Position numbers and translations under genes: made by a program. The notes under the pieces were generated by a model. It was not told the origin of the DNA, made no database searches, and was given only the letters and a program-made list of their open reading frames with translations. A stretch of 64,000 nucleotides of DNA from JBKEAJ01 sp047975005 (lineage in GTDB: Bacteria; Bacteroidota; Bacteroidia; Bacteroidales; Prolixibacteraceae). The stretch is taken from contig JBKECW010000094.1 of NCBI GenBank assembly GCA_047975005.1, positions 1 through 64,000 of the forward strand. Direction: 5' to 3'. Below are positions 45,990-53,798 of the stretch, piece by piece; the first letter of the stretch is position 1; each line of letters starts with the position of its first letter.

Positions 45990-47474
45990 TCATTCACAAT
46001 TCATCATTAAATAAGAATTCATGCCCCTCGCGGCTTTTTTTCCATCGCCCATGGCGAGAATTACTGTCGCTCCGCCTCGCACAATGTCGCCACCTGCAAA
46101 TATGTTAGGAATGGAGCTTTGCAGTGTTTCCTGGTTTGCCTCAATCGTTCCCCATTTGCTCACTTTTAGTTTTGGCAGGGACATTGGGATTAGCGGATTG
46201 GGCGATACTCCAACGGCGACAATAACCGTATCGACATCTATCATTTCTTCTGAGTCCTCGATGGGAACCGGTCTGCGCCTTCCGGACGAGTCTGGCTCGC
46301 CCAGCTCCATGCGCTGAATGAACATCTTATTCACAAAACCTGCATCGTTGCCTTCGTAGCGAAGAGGATTTGCCAAATTGATAAACTCTACTCCTTCCTC
46401 TTGTGCGTGTTTTATTTCTTCTTGACGTGCTGGCATTTCTTCCATCGAACGGCGATAAATTATCATCGCTCTGTCTGCGCCTAGCCTTTTGGCAGTGCGT
46501 ACTGCATCCATTGCCGTGTTGCCACCGCCGACAATAGCTACGTTCTTGCCACGCAGAACAGGAGTGTCATAATCGTTCTTTTGGGCATTCATTAAATTAA
46601 CCCTAGTAAGATATTCGTTGGCAGACAAGATGCCGTTAAGATTCTCGCCATCAATGTTCATAAAACGTGGCAGGCCTGCGCCACTGCCAATAAAGAATGC
46701 TTTGTATCCCTCGCTTTCTAATTGCTCAAAAGAGGCTGTTCTTCCTACGACAAAGTTCGTTGTGAACTTAACGCCTACACTTTTGAGATTTTCTATCTCC
46801 ATGTCTACCAGCTTGTTGGGAAGCCTAAACTCAGGAATGCCGTATTTCAATACTCCTCCGATCTCGTGTAGGGCTTCAAATACTGTAACATCGTAGCCTC
46901 GCTGAGCCATGTCCCCCGCAAAGGACAGGGATGCCGGACCAGCCCCAATGGCTGCTATCTTGATGCCATTGCTTTTTGCTTTTTGTATTTCCCGATTTTC
47001 GGAAGAATTGTTAAGGCAATAGTCGGCGGCATACCTCTCTAAGTTGCCGATTGCAACAGGCGGTTTTTCAAGTTTTAAAGTGTAAAAGCAATTTGCTTCG
47101 CATTGCTTTTCTTGCGGACAAACCCTGCCACAAACACTAGGTAAAGCAGACGACTCTTTTAGCGTCGCTCCTGCCATCGGTATATCTCCCGCTTCAATAT
47201 ATTTGACAAATTTTGGTATATTGATATTAACAGGGCAACCACTTATGCACGTGGGATTGCCACAATCTAAGCACCGCGTTGCCTCAACTAGGGCTTGCCC
47301 TGCACTCAATCCTGTGTTGACCTCTATATTTTGTGAGCTTATGCGCTCTTTTGCCGACACCTCGTTCATGTGAATGCGTTCAATACTTGTACGCTCTTTG
47401 TTTTTCTTGCTTTTGCGTATTTCCTCACGCCACTCTTGTGACCTCTCGGCTTTTAAATATTCTTCTTGTGTCAT
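45990..47474 (-). CDS. NfnB-type subunit (GltD-like flavoprotein) of NADH-dependent ferredoxin:NADP oxidoreductase
   Basis: 494 residues from the ATG at 47474. A longer reading to 47570 overlaps the upstream gene and lacks similarity, so the shorter start is chosen. Two Fe-S sites lie in CLDCGNPTCISGCP and CGRVCPQEKQCEANC. FAD binding is at IGAGPASLSFAGDMA, NADPH binding at VGGGNTAMDAVRTAKRLGA, and the end is FAGGDIVRGGATVILAMGDGKKAARGM. It resembles GltD, but the gene next to it is an FAD/[2Fe-2S] subunit and not a glutamate synthase large subunit. That pairing is the NfnAB (SudAB) arrangement, which couples NADH, NADPH and ferredoxin by electron bifurcation. Confidence 0.87.
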   Translation of the reverse strand: MTQEEYLKAERSQEWREEIRKSKKNKERTSIERIHMNEVSAKERISSQNIEVNTGLSAGQALVEATRCLDCGNPTCISGCPVNINIPKFVKYIEAGDIPMAGATLKESSALPSVCGRVCPQEKQCEANCFYTLKLEKPPVAIGNLERYAADYCLNNSSENREIQKAKSNGIKIAAIGAGPASLSFAGDMAQRGYDVTVFEALHEIGGVLKYGIPEFRLPNKLVDMEIENLKSVGVKFTTNFVVGRTASFEQLESEGYKAFFIGSGAGLPRFMNIDGENLNGILSANEYLTRVNLMNAQKNDYDTPVLRGKNVAIVGGGNTAMDAVRTAKRLGADRAMIIYRRSMEEMPARQEEIKHAQEEGVEFINLANPLRYEGNDAGFVNKMFIQRMELGEPDSSGRRRPVPIEDSEEMIDVDTVIVAVGVSPNPLIPMSLPKLKVSKWGTIEANQETLQSSIPNIFAGGDIVRGGATVILAMGDGKKAARGMNSYLMMNCE

Positions 47475-47490
47475 GTGTTCTAGCTTCCTT

Positions 47491-48315
47491 TTATATGCTC
47501 TGGCTGTAGGCTTCCAATGCCAATTGTTCTTCTTTTGTATATCCTCCAAGCCTTGATAAAAGCTCGTCAAAATTTATCTCGTGTGCGTCAAATTCTGGCC
47601 CGTCAACGCAGGTGAACAGAGTCTTGCCTCCTACAGTTACTCTGCATGCTCCACACATGCCAGTACCGTCTACCATAATAGAGTTGAGACTCGCCTGTGT
47701 CGGAATCTCATATTTCTTTGTGAGTAGTGCAGTATACTTCATCATTACTCCGGGACCGATTGCTATGCACTCGTTAATCTTTTCTTTCTTGATTACCTCT
47801 TCTGCTCCTTCGGTTATCAAGCCTTTTCTGCCATAGCTGCCGTCATCAGTCATTATTACCACCTCGTCAGACCATTTTCTTATCTCTTCCTCAAGGATAA
47901 TTAAGTCTTTGCTTCGTGCTGCCAATACCGACACTACTCTGTTGCCTGCTTCCTTGAACGCTTGCACTATAGGAAGAAGAGGTGCAACGCCAACACCTCC
48001 ACCACATGCTAAAACAGTCCCCACATTTTCTATGTGGGTAGCCTTGCCAAGTGGACCGACAAGGTCTAGAATACTGTCTCCAACTTCTAGCTTAGATAGC
48101 TTTTGTGTACTTACTCCCATTGTCTGAGACACGAGTCTTATCGTGCCCTTATTGATGTCTGCGCCGGCAATGGTGAGCGGAATGCGTTCGCCTTTCTCAT
48201 CCACTCTCAATATAACAAAATTACCGGGTTTGCGACTCCTTGCAATGCGTGGAGCTTCAACCTCGAAACCTACAACTTTGTCCGAAAAGTGTGTTTTATC
48301 TACAATTTTAAACAT
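47491..48315 (-). CDS. NfnA-type FAD/[2Fe-2S] subunit (sulfide/dihydroorotate dehydrogenase-like)
   Basis: 274 residues. The ferredoxin-NADP reductase fold binds FAD at RKPGNFVILRVDEKGERIPLT (about 29-49) and NAD in GGGVGVAPLLPIV (about 109). The [2Fe-2S] ligands are in GTGMCGACRVTVGGKTLFTCVDGP near 217-240, as in PyrK-type proteins. It precedes the NfnB gene by 16 bases. Together they form a soluble complex that links NAD(H), NADP(H) and ferredoxin pools in anaerobes. A promoter with TATTTTTG on the minus strand lies at 48336-48343. Confidence 0.87.
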   Translation of the reverse strand: MFKIVDKTHFSDKVVGFEVEAPRIARSRKPGNFVILRVDEKGERIPLTIAGADINKGTIRLVSQTMGVSTQKLSKLEVGDSILDLVGPLGKATHIENVGTVLACGGGVGVAPLLPIVQAFKEAGNRVVSVLAARSKDLIILEEEIRKWSDEVVIMTDDGSYGRKGLITEGAEEVIKKEKINECIAIGPGVMMKYTALLTKKYEIPTQASLNSIMVDGTGMCGACRVTVGGKTLFTCVDGPEFDAHEINFDELLSRLGGYTKEEQLALEAYSQSI

Positions 48316-48335
48316 ATAATCAGCCTATTTTGCTC

Positions 48336-48384
48336 CAAAAATAAGGCTTATTTTTTTTATATGTCAATTTTATTTGTACGTTTG
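48336..48384. promoter_or_regulatory. Divergent -7 elements for nfnA (minus) and the GlsB-like gene (plus)
   Basis: TATTTTTG on the minus strand at 48343-48336 faces nfnA. TACGTTTG on the plus strand at 48377-48384 faces the GlsB-like gene. Both match TAnnTTTG. Their -33 regions are T-rich without a clear TTTG. Confidence 0.45.
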
Positions 48385-48408
48385 TGAAAACTTTTAATTT
48401 GTATAGTT

Positions 48409-48666
48409 ATGGATATAGTAAGCATTATCATTACAGTTTTGGTTGGAGCTCTTGCAGGATGGCTTGCAGGAAAGTTTATTAAAGGAGGAGGCTTCGGATT
48501 CCTTATTAACGCAATTTTAGGTATTGTCGGAGGTTTTGTTGGTAGCTGGTTGTTCGGACTGCTTGGCTTTTGCTCCGGTGGCGGATGGATAAACTACCTT
48601 GTTTCTGCCTTTGTTGGTGCTGCAGTTATTCTTTTTGTAGCATCACTGTTTTCTAAGAAAAAATAA
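48409..48666 (+). CDS. GlsB/YeaQ/YmgE-family stress membrane protein
   Basis: 85 residues with three short hydrophobic helices, rich in Gly (LVGALAGWLAGKFIKGGGFGFL, INAILGIVGGFVGSWLFGLLG, LVSAFVGAAVILFVASLF) and a final KK tail. This is the transglycosylase-associated (Transgly_assoc) small inner-membrane family. It is often induced in stress or stationary phase, with no defined activity. It is a single gene, ending just before a hairpin at 48683-48712. Confidence 0.88.
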   Translation: MDIVSIIITVLVGALAGWLAGKFIKGGGFGFLINAILGIVGGFVGSWLFGLLGFCSGGGWINYLVSAFVGAAVILFVASLFSKKK

Positions 48667-48681
48667 AAAAGGTAATAGCGT

Positions 48682-48712
48682 GCCGGGAAGATTTATTCTA
48701 TCCCGGTGCGTT
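48682..48712. terminator. Bidirectional hairpin between convergent genes
   Basis: TGCCGGGA and TCCCGGTGCG surround AT-rich sequence, giving a 6-7 bp GC stem between the GlsB-like stop and the end of the DUF2851 gene. The T run is weak on both strands. Confidence 0.5.
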
Positions 48713-49973
48713 ATCTTATAATCTTGCCCCCAAACTGACATTGAAGACATCTGCGGCTCTTACAGTACTTATTCATTAGTTGTATCAAAGACTGACTGTC
48801 GAAAGCCGATTTAGAATTTACTCCGTATCGTGCCCATTCTCTTGTTATGCTATTGCTCTCGGCGGGCAATTCCTCAAGAAATCTCAAAGCTTTTTCTTGT
48901 ATTTCATCTTTATTTCGTTCTTTAGAGTAAAAGAATAAAAATGGAATTAATGTATTGATGAGTATATTGCGTCTTGTCAATAAGCCAAGTTTCTTCTTTT
49001 TTCTACTGCTCTCTTTGCCAAAGGAGTAGTGTGTCTCCCAATATGGACTGCTGTCCACGTCAAAAAGCTGCTCTATATCTACTATCGAATCTGCATTAAG
49101 AGTGAAAGATATTATATTGTCATGCTTGTGTATAAGCTTTGCAAGCTGAGAGATTCTGATTGTAGGAAAACTTGCAGGGCGCATGCGCATAAACTTCCAT
49201 AGAGACTTGTCCATTGGACTTAGATTGTATTTCTGCTTAAGAAATGAGTATTCACTCTTCAGCATAGAGTGATATTCGTCTATCTCATTCTCCTCAAGAA
49301 AACCTGCCTGCCCGAATAGTAGAGCCTCTACCTGAAGAAGATTGTCAAAGTGCTTGTTTATAATATTGTGAGGCAGACTTCTCGACAAAATTACAAATGG
49401 GAGGGTGTTGGCTTTGAGACCAAAACTTGCAAATAGCTGCTGCTGAAGTGTCTGGTGCCAGTCTTTAGAACATTCTGAGTATGTGGAACCGAAATCTGCA
49501 GTTTTGTCCTCAAGCCTCTCTATTGCGAGCCTACTCATAAACAGATTAATCTCAAATGGCTTAAGATAACGGAGAGTCTCGTGGCAAGCAATAGTCTGCT
49601 TAGAGCCCTGCAAATAGTTGTATTTTTCAATTATGCCTTGTGTGGGAGCGAGCTCTATGCAAGGTACTACTTTATTGTTTGAGATTTTTATTTCTTCATT
49701 GTTGTTTAATACTACGTGTAGTATAACATTATCATAAGCAGAATCATCACTGTGCTTGTGTCTATTCCAGTCAGACGAGTTGATGTGAATTTCTACATTG
49801 CCGGCCCAGATTGTATCGCCAATTTTTATGCGGGCATTGAAGAAATCGGGACCGGAGTCAACATTTTTCTGCCCCCTATTGATTATTAATACTGCTTCGC
49901 CAGCATGAGTCTTTAAATCACTGTGTTCAAAAAGTCCATTCTGCCATATATATTGCAACAGTTCCTCTTTCAT
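48711..49973 (-). CDS. DUF2851 family protein
   Basis: 420 residues from the ATG at 49973, chosen because MKEELLQYIWQNGLFEH is the usual family start; a longer reading adds 23 residues without similarity. Conserved features include GQKNVDSGPDFFNARIKIGD near 36-55, the WAGNVEIHINSSDWNRHKHS block, YDNVILHVVLNN, and a C-terminal CKSRRCLQCQFGGKI with three Cys. The family is widespread in Bacteroidetes and its function is unknown. The N-terminal part with its Asp/Glu and His residues hints at an enzyme fold, but I cannot assign one. Confidence 0.85.
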   Translation of the reverse strand: MKEELLQYIWQNGLFEHSDLKTHAGEAVLIINRGQKNVDSGPDFFNARIKIGDTIWAGNVEIHINSSDWNRHKHSDDSAYDNVILHVVLNNNEEIKISNNKVVPCIELAPTQGIIEKYNYLQGSKQTIACHETLRYLKPFEINLFMSRLAIERLEDKTADFGSTYSECSKDWHQTLQQQLFASFGLKANTLPFVILSRSLPHNIINKHFDNLLQVEALLFGQAGFLEENEIDEYHSMLKSEYSFLKQKYNLSPMDKSLWKFMRMRPASFPTIRISQLAKLIHKHDNIISFTLNADSIVDIEQLFDVDSSPYWETHYSFGKESSRKKKKLGLLTRRNILINTLIPFLFFYSKERNKDEIQEKALRFLEELPAESNSITREWARYGVNSKSAFDSQSLIQLMNKYCKSRRCLQCQFGGKIIR

Positions 49974-50197
49974 GTCTTTATCTCTTGAACAATCTTTTAG
50001 TATCTTAGTTTTAAGATACCTCGTAAATAGCGTATTTACCAATACACAAAGATAATATTTTTTGTGTAATTGCCAAATGGGGGTAATGCTCAGGCAGAGA
50101 GCGTGTTGTATTTTGTGGACAGGGCGTGAATGTAAGGCGGTGATGATTGAGTAGAGGAAATTAGGGAGGTTTTTTTTTATTATTCCGAATAAAAGCG

Positions 50198-50361
50198 TAC
50201 TTTTGTAAAAGTAATTGTTTCAACATCTCATTTTTGGCAAGGATTTTGATTCAAAAACTAAAAACGAAATTTTCATACTATATATAAGTTCATTGGACTC
50301 TTTCCCAAAGGTCTAATGCAAGAGACGGCTCGTTCCCCGCGAAGCCGTCTCTTCCCTTTTT
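50198..50361 (+). ncRNA. Candidate small RNA upstream of radA
   Basis: The 400-base gap before radA holds a possible transcription unit of its own. TACTTTTG at 50198-50205 matches a -7 box. A strong terminator (AGAGACGGCT / AGCCGTCTCT, 50321-50352, then CCCTTTTT) lies about 115 bases further on. No coding sequence lies between them. The RNA would run from about 50212 to 50361. It does not look like 6S, tmRNA or RNase P to me. A 5' leader of radA is unlikely, because a second promoter-like sequence follows at 50419. Confidence 0.5.
50320..50361 (+). terminator. Strong terminator of the candidate small RNA
   Basis: A perfect 10-bp GC-rich stem with a 12-base loop, then CCCTTTTT. No protein gene ends upstream on this strand, which is why a short RNA is suspected. 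Confidence 0.85.
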
Positions 50362-50407
50362 ATGGAAGAAGATATTAATTTTATTGTATTTAGATGCTTG
50401 TTTGTGC

Positions 50408-50427
50408 TTTTTTGTTATCTTCGTTAT
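50408..50427 (+). promoter_or_regulatory. Probable radA promoter
   Basis: TATCTTCG at about 50417-50424 is close to TAnnTTTG, with TTTG-like sequence about 18 bases upstream (GCTTGTTTGTG). It lies about 20 bases before the radA start. Confidence 0.4.
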
Positions 50428-50444
50428 AGTTTATACCTGTATTT

Positions 50445-51812
50445 ATGGCAAAAATAAAAACGCAATATGTCTGTCAATCTTGCGGCGCCTCGTATGGCAA
50501 GTGGGTAGGTAAGTGCTCGGCTTGCAACGAGTGGAATACCATTGTCGAGGAAGTCGTAAATCCGATTAGTAAAAATAAACTCCCTCTGACAAGCTCAGTA
50601 TCTTCCGATAGTAAGCCGACAACTTTGAGCAAGGTTACGAGTTCTAAAGTTGATAGAATTGATGTAAACAACGGAGAGTTTAACAGACTGCTTGGTGGTG
50701 GACTTGTACCCGGTTCTTTGGTGCTTATAGGAGGAGAACCAGGAATAGGGAAGTCAACGCTGATCTTGCAAATAGCCCTGTCTGTCAGAAGCCTAAAGGT
50801 GCTGTATGTGTCGGGCGAGGAGTCTTTACAACAAATAAAGATGAGAGCACAAAGGCTGGGGTTGAACAATGATGATTGTTATTTCCTTAGTGAAACATCA
50901 ATCGAAAATATTGTTGCTCAGGCACAGAGTCTAGAACCCGATATTCTGATTATTGATTCAATTCAGACGGTCAACACCGAAAGAGTAGAATCTTCGTCAG
51001 GCTCGGTGTCGCAAATTCGTGAATGTACAAACCAACTTATGCACTATGCCAAGCATACTGCTACATCGGTTTTGCTTATTGGGCATATTAACAAGGACGG
51101 AGCTATTGCTGGGCCAAAGGTGCTGGAGCATATGGTAGATGTGGTGTTTCAGTTTGAAGGCGACACTCTACATTTTTATAGAGTCATGCGCTCGGTGAAA
51201 AATAGATTTGGTTCTACTTCTGAACTCGGCATATACGAAATGAGAGACAAAGGCTTACGCGAAGTGACAAACCCTAGCGAGCTTTTAGTTTCATCAGAGC
51301 ATACAGGCCTTAGCGGTACGGCAATATCAGCTTCGGTGGAAGGGGCAAGGTCTTTCCTCATTGAGGTACAGTCTCTAGTCAGTACTGCTGTATATGGTAC
51401 TCCGCAACGCTCGGTTACGGGCTTTGATCTGCGAAGACTAAATATGATGCTTGCTGTACTAGAAAAACGTGCCGGATTTAAGCTGGGAAGTAAAGATGTT
51501 TTTATAAATCTTGCAGGAGGAATAAAAATTGCCGACCCGGCCATAGATTTGTCAGTAATTGTGGCAATATTATCATCAAATTTTGATAAAGCTATAAAGT
51601 CTACCGACTGCTTTGCGGGAGAGGTAGGGCTGACAGGAGAGGTCAGACCTGTAAATAGATTAGAACAACGAATTGCCGAAGCTCAAAAATTGGGGATGAG
51701 CAGAATATTTGTTCCTAAGTTTCGCTCAGGATCTGACTTGAAAATAGCCAAGGGCATTGAGGTGGTAGAGATTGCCAACGTAAGCGATTGCTTTAAAAAA
51801 TTGTTTAGATGA
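50445..51812 (+). CDS. radA: DNA repair protein RadA
   Basis: 455 residues. A zinc finger at C10-x2-C13-x10-C24-x2-C27 is followed by a RecA-like ATPase with Walker A GGEPGIGKSTL (about 94), Walker B DILIIDSIQTV and the RadA-specific KNRFG motif (about 251). The C-terminal Lon-like domain ends the protein. RadA is a hexameric helicase-like protein that promotes branch migration in recombination. The stop overlaps the start of mqnD by four bases, so the two are translated together. Confidence 0.96.
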   Translation: MAKIKTQYVCQSCGASYGKWVGKCSACNEWNTIVEEVVNPISKNKLPLTSSVSSDSKPTTLSKVTSSKVDRIDVNNGEFNRLLGGGLVPGSLVLIGGEPGIGKSTLILQIALSVRSLKVLYVSGEESLQQIKMRAQRLGLNNDDCYFLSETSIENIVAQAQSLEPDILIIDSIQTVNTERVESSSGSVSQIRECTNQLMHYAKHTATSVLLIGHINKDGAIAGPKVLEHMVDVVFQFEGDTLHFYRVMRSVKNRFGSTSELGIYEMRDKGLREVTNPSELLVSSEHTGLSGTAISASVEGARSFLIEVQSLVSTAVYGTPQRSVTGFDLRRLNMMLAVLEKRAGFKLGSKDVFINLAGGIKIADPAIDLSVIVAILSSNFDKAIKSTDCFAGEVGLTGEVRPVNRLEQRIAEAQKLGMSRIFVPKFRSGSDLKIAKGIEVVEIANVSDCFKKLFR

Positions 51813-52645
51813 TGAAACTCAAATTTGGACTTTCTCCTTGTCCTAACGATACTTTTATTTTTCATGCTCTAATCTATAAATTAATAGATTGGAAGGGTCT
51901 GGACTTTGAATTTATTATTGCAGATGTGGAGGAACTTAATAAACGTGCGGAGGCAGGAGAACTCGATATAACTAAAATTAGTTATGCAGCATACTCTAAT
52001 CTTATAGATAAATATATAGTGCTTAACTCCGGGAGCGCTCTCGGATATGCTAATGGCCCATTGGTAGTCAGCAAAAGAAAGATTTTTGTAGACGAGCTAT
52101 ACGATGCGAGAATTGCTACTCCGGGCTTTGGTACCACCGCCAATGCTTTGTTCAAAATGCTTGCTCCCGACGCAAAGAACCTGTCGGAATATTTGTTCTC
52201 CGACATTGAAGATGCGATTCTGTCCGATGAGGTAGATGCAGGCATATTGATACACGAAAATAGATTTACCTATAAACAAAAAGGTCTGAAACTGGTTCAG
52301 GATTTAGGAGCGTTTTGGGAGCAGAAAACTAAGATGCCTATACCGCTGGGAGGAATAATTGCTCGTCGAGATATTGGAGAAGATGTACTTTCTGCTGTTG
52401 ATAAAATAGTGTCAGATAGCGTTTGGTATGCCAAGAAAAATCCATTGGCAGCAGTGCCTTTTATGAAAAAAAAGGCTCAAACAATAGACGATGATGTTAT
52501 GCAGCAACATCTGGAATTGTTTGTAAATGACCAAACCCTGTGTCTTAATGATGAGGGCAGAGAGGCAATAAAGCATTTTTGTGAGGAGCTCCGAAAGGAT
52601 GACGAATTGCCAACTGAGGAGATGCTTAATCGTTTATTCGTTTAG
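51809..52645 (+). CDS. mqnD: 1,4-dihydroxy-6-naphthoate synthase (futalosine pathway)
   Basis: 278 residues. The family signature LKFGLSPCPNDTFIFHALI opens the protein. It continues with the periplasmic-binding-like fold typical of MqnD (ITKISYAAYSNLIDKYIVLNSGSALGYANGPLVVS). A conserved Gly/Thr run, ATPGFGTTANALFKML, forms part of the substrate site. MqnD converts cyclic de-hypoxanthinyl futalosine to dihydroxynaphthoate for menaquinone. The mqnA, mqnB and mqnC genes are not in the window. The start ATG overlaps the radA stop. Confidence 0.92.
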   Translation: MMKLKFGLSPCPNDTFIFHALIYKLIDWKGLDFEFIIADVEELNKRAEAGELDITKISYAAYSNLIDKYIVLNSGSALGYANGPLVVSKRKIFVDELYDARIATPGFGTTANALFKMLAPDAKNLSEYLFSDIEDAILSDEVDAGILIHENRFTYKQKGLKLVQDLGAFWEQKTKMPIPLGGIIARRDIGEDVLSAVDKIVSDSVWYAKKNPLAAVPFMKKKAQTIDDDVMQQHLELFVNDQTLCLNDEGREAIKHFCEELRKDDELPTEEMLNRLFV

Positions 52646-52850
52646 GACTTGAGAAAAGTGCTATATGCTATAAGTACATAGCCGATGATAATGTGGTGAT
52701 GTGATAATTAGATGATGGCTTAACCGACCACTGACCACCGCTGTCATTGCACCGCCGACGCTTGCAATGATGACAAAGATGCACCCCGAAAGGGCGGACT
52801 ATAAACAGCAAAAGCATAAAACTTATAGCTTATTGCAAAAATAAAAATAT
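52646..52850. repeat. Intergenic stretch with CGTCATTGC repeat, copy 2
   Basis: GTCATTGC (52743) and GCAATGATGAC (to 52774) form a small palindrome related to 37498-37574. The flanks contain words such as gctatatgctataag and aaaacttatagctta, like those at 56137 and 58810. No gene is seen. Confidence 0.5.
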
Positions 52851-53129
52851 ATGAATGTAATACATGATGCCGAAAAAGGAATATTCTGTACTACGGTAAA
52901 TGAATATCTTGCCGAAGTAAAATACAAAAGAGAGAATAATAAGTATTATTTTTATCATACCTTTGTACCTAAGGAAATAGAGGGCATGGGAGTAGCCAAA
53001 GAACTAGTGTCTTATGCCATCAGTTTTTGTATTGAGCAAGCCTATACTGTTGTGGCAATTTGCCCATATATAGTAATGCTTGTTCGTAGAAATGTCGAAT
53101 GGAGAGAGATTGTAGAAGTCTGGGATTAA
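52851..53129 (+). CDS. Small GNAT-like acetyltransferase (YjdJ type)
   Basis: 92 residues. The compact GNAT_2 form shows KYYFYHTFVPKEIEGMGVAKELVSYAI, where the acetyl-CoA loop is ExxGMGVA in place of the R/Q-x-x-G-x-G form, and the family end VAICPYIVMLVRR. Such short proteins occur widely and may acetylate a small molecule or protein. The substrate is unknown. The gene is followed after 15 bases by the LysE gene. Confidence 0.8.
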   Translation: MNVIHDAEKGIFCTTVNEYLAEVKYKRENNKYYFYHTFVPKEIEGMGVAKELVSYAISFCIEQAYTVVAICPYIVMLVRRNVEWREIVEVWD

Positions 53130-53144
53130 ATGAATTAGAGTAGG

Positions 53145-53792
53145 ATGGATATATCTATTGCAAAATATTTTCTCGATGGCCTGCTAATTGGCTTGTTGGC
53201 ATCTGTACCTGTGGGACCCTTAGCTATTTTAGTTATTCAACGCACTGTGAACAAGAATTTCAATTCGGGCTTTATTTCGGGCTTGGGAGTCGCTTTTGGA
53301 GACTTGTTTTATGCTATTATTGCGGGATATTCGTTTTCGTACATACATTCTATGATTAAAAGATATGACATCTTTATACACTCACTTGGTATTATGGTAT
53401 TGATCTGTTTAGGGATTTTTATTTATAGAAAAAATCCGGTCAAAGAAATACGACAACGACGAAACAAAAAGGCGGGTTATTTTGGTGATTTTGCATCATC
53501 GTTTCTTCTTACTATCTCAAATCCATTGCTGGTGTTCATCTTTCTTGCTTTGTTTACAGGCTTTGGCATAACCCTTAATTTAAGTCAGCACTATATAAAC
53601 TTGGCCCTCTTTGGTGGGATTATATCAGGATGTATTGTTTGGTGGGCATCATTGGCAGGCGTAATTAATATTTTTAGACACCGATTCACCCTGCGCATTT
53701 TGTGGTGGTTCAATAAGGTGGCAGGGGTTATTATAATATTGGTAGCAGTATATTACGTCGTTGATATGTTGATAAAGTATGTGCTTGTTTAA
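53145..53792 (+). CDS. LysE-family amino-acid exporter
   Basis: 215 residues with six predicted membrane helices. The N-terminal LLIGLLASVPVGPLAILVIQRT is the LysE/RhtB signature, and SGLGVAFGDLFYAIIAG follows. A SNPLLVFIFLALFTGFG helix and NKVAGVIIILVAVYYVVD form the end. LysE-type proteins export amino acids such as lysine, arginine or threonine. Which one is moved here cannot be told. It converges on holA with six bases between stops. Confidence 0.88.
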   Translation: MDISIAKYFLDGLLIGLLASVPVGPLAILVIQRTVNKNFNSGFISGLGVAFGDLFYAIIAGYSFSYIHSMIKRYDIFIHSLGIMVLICLGIFIYRKNPVKEIRQRRNKKAGYFGDFASSFLLTISNPLLVFIFLALFTGFGITLNLSQHYINLALFGGIISGCIVWWASLAGVINIFRHRFTLRILWWFNKVAGVIIILVAVYYVVDMLIKYVLV

Positions 53793-53798
53793 TCTGCT

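Noticed and set aside
53145..53792. Overlap between LysE and holA as a hidden gene
   Set aside because: The two genes simply converge with six bases between stops, with no extra coding frame of merit.
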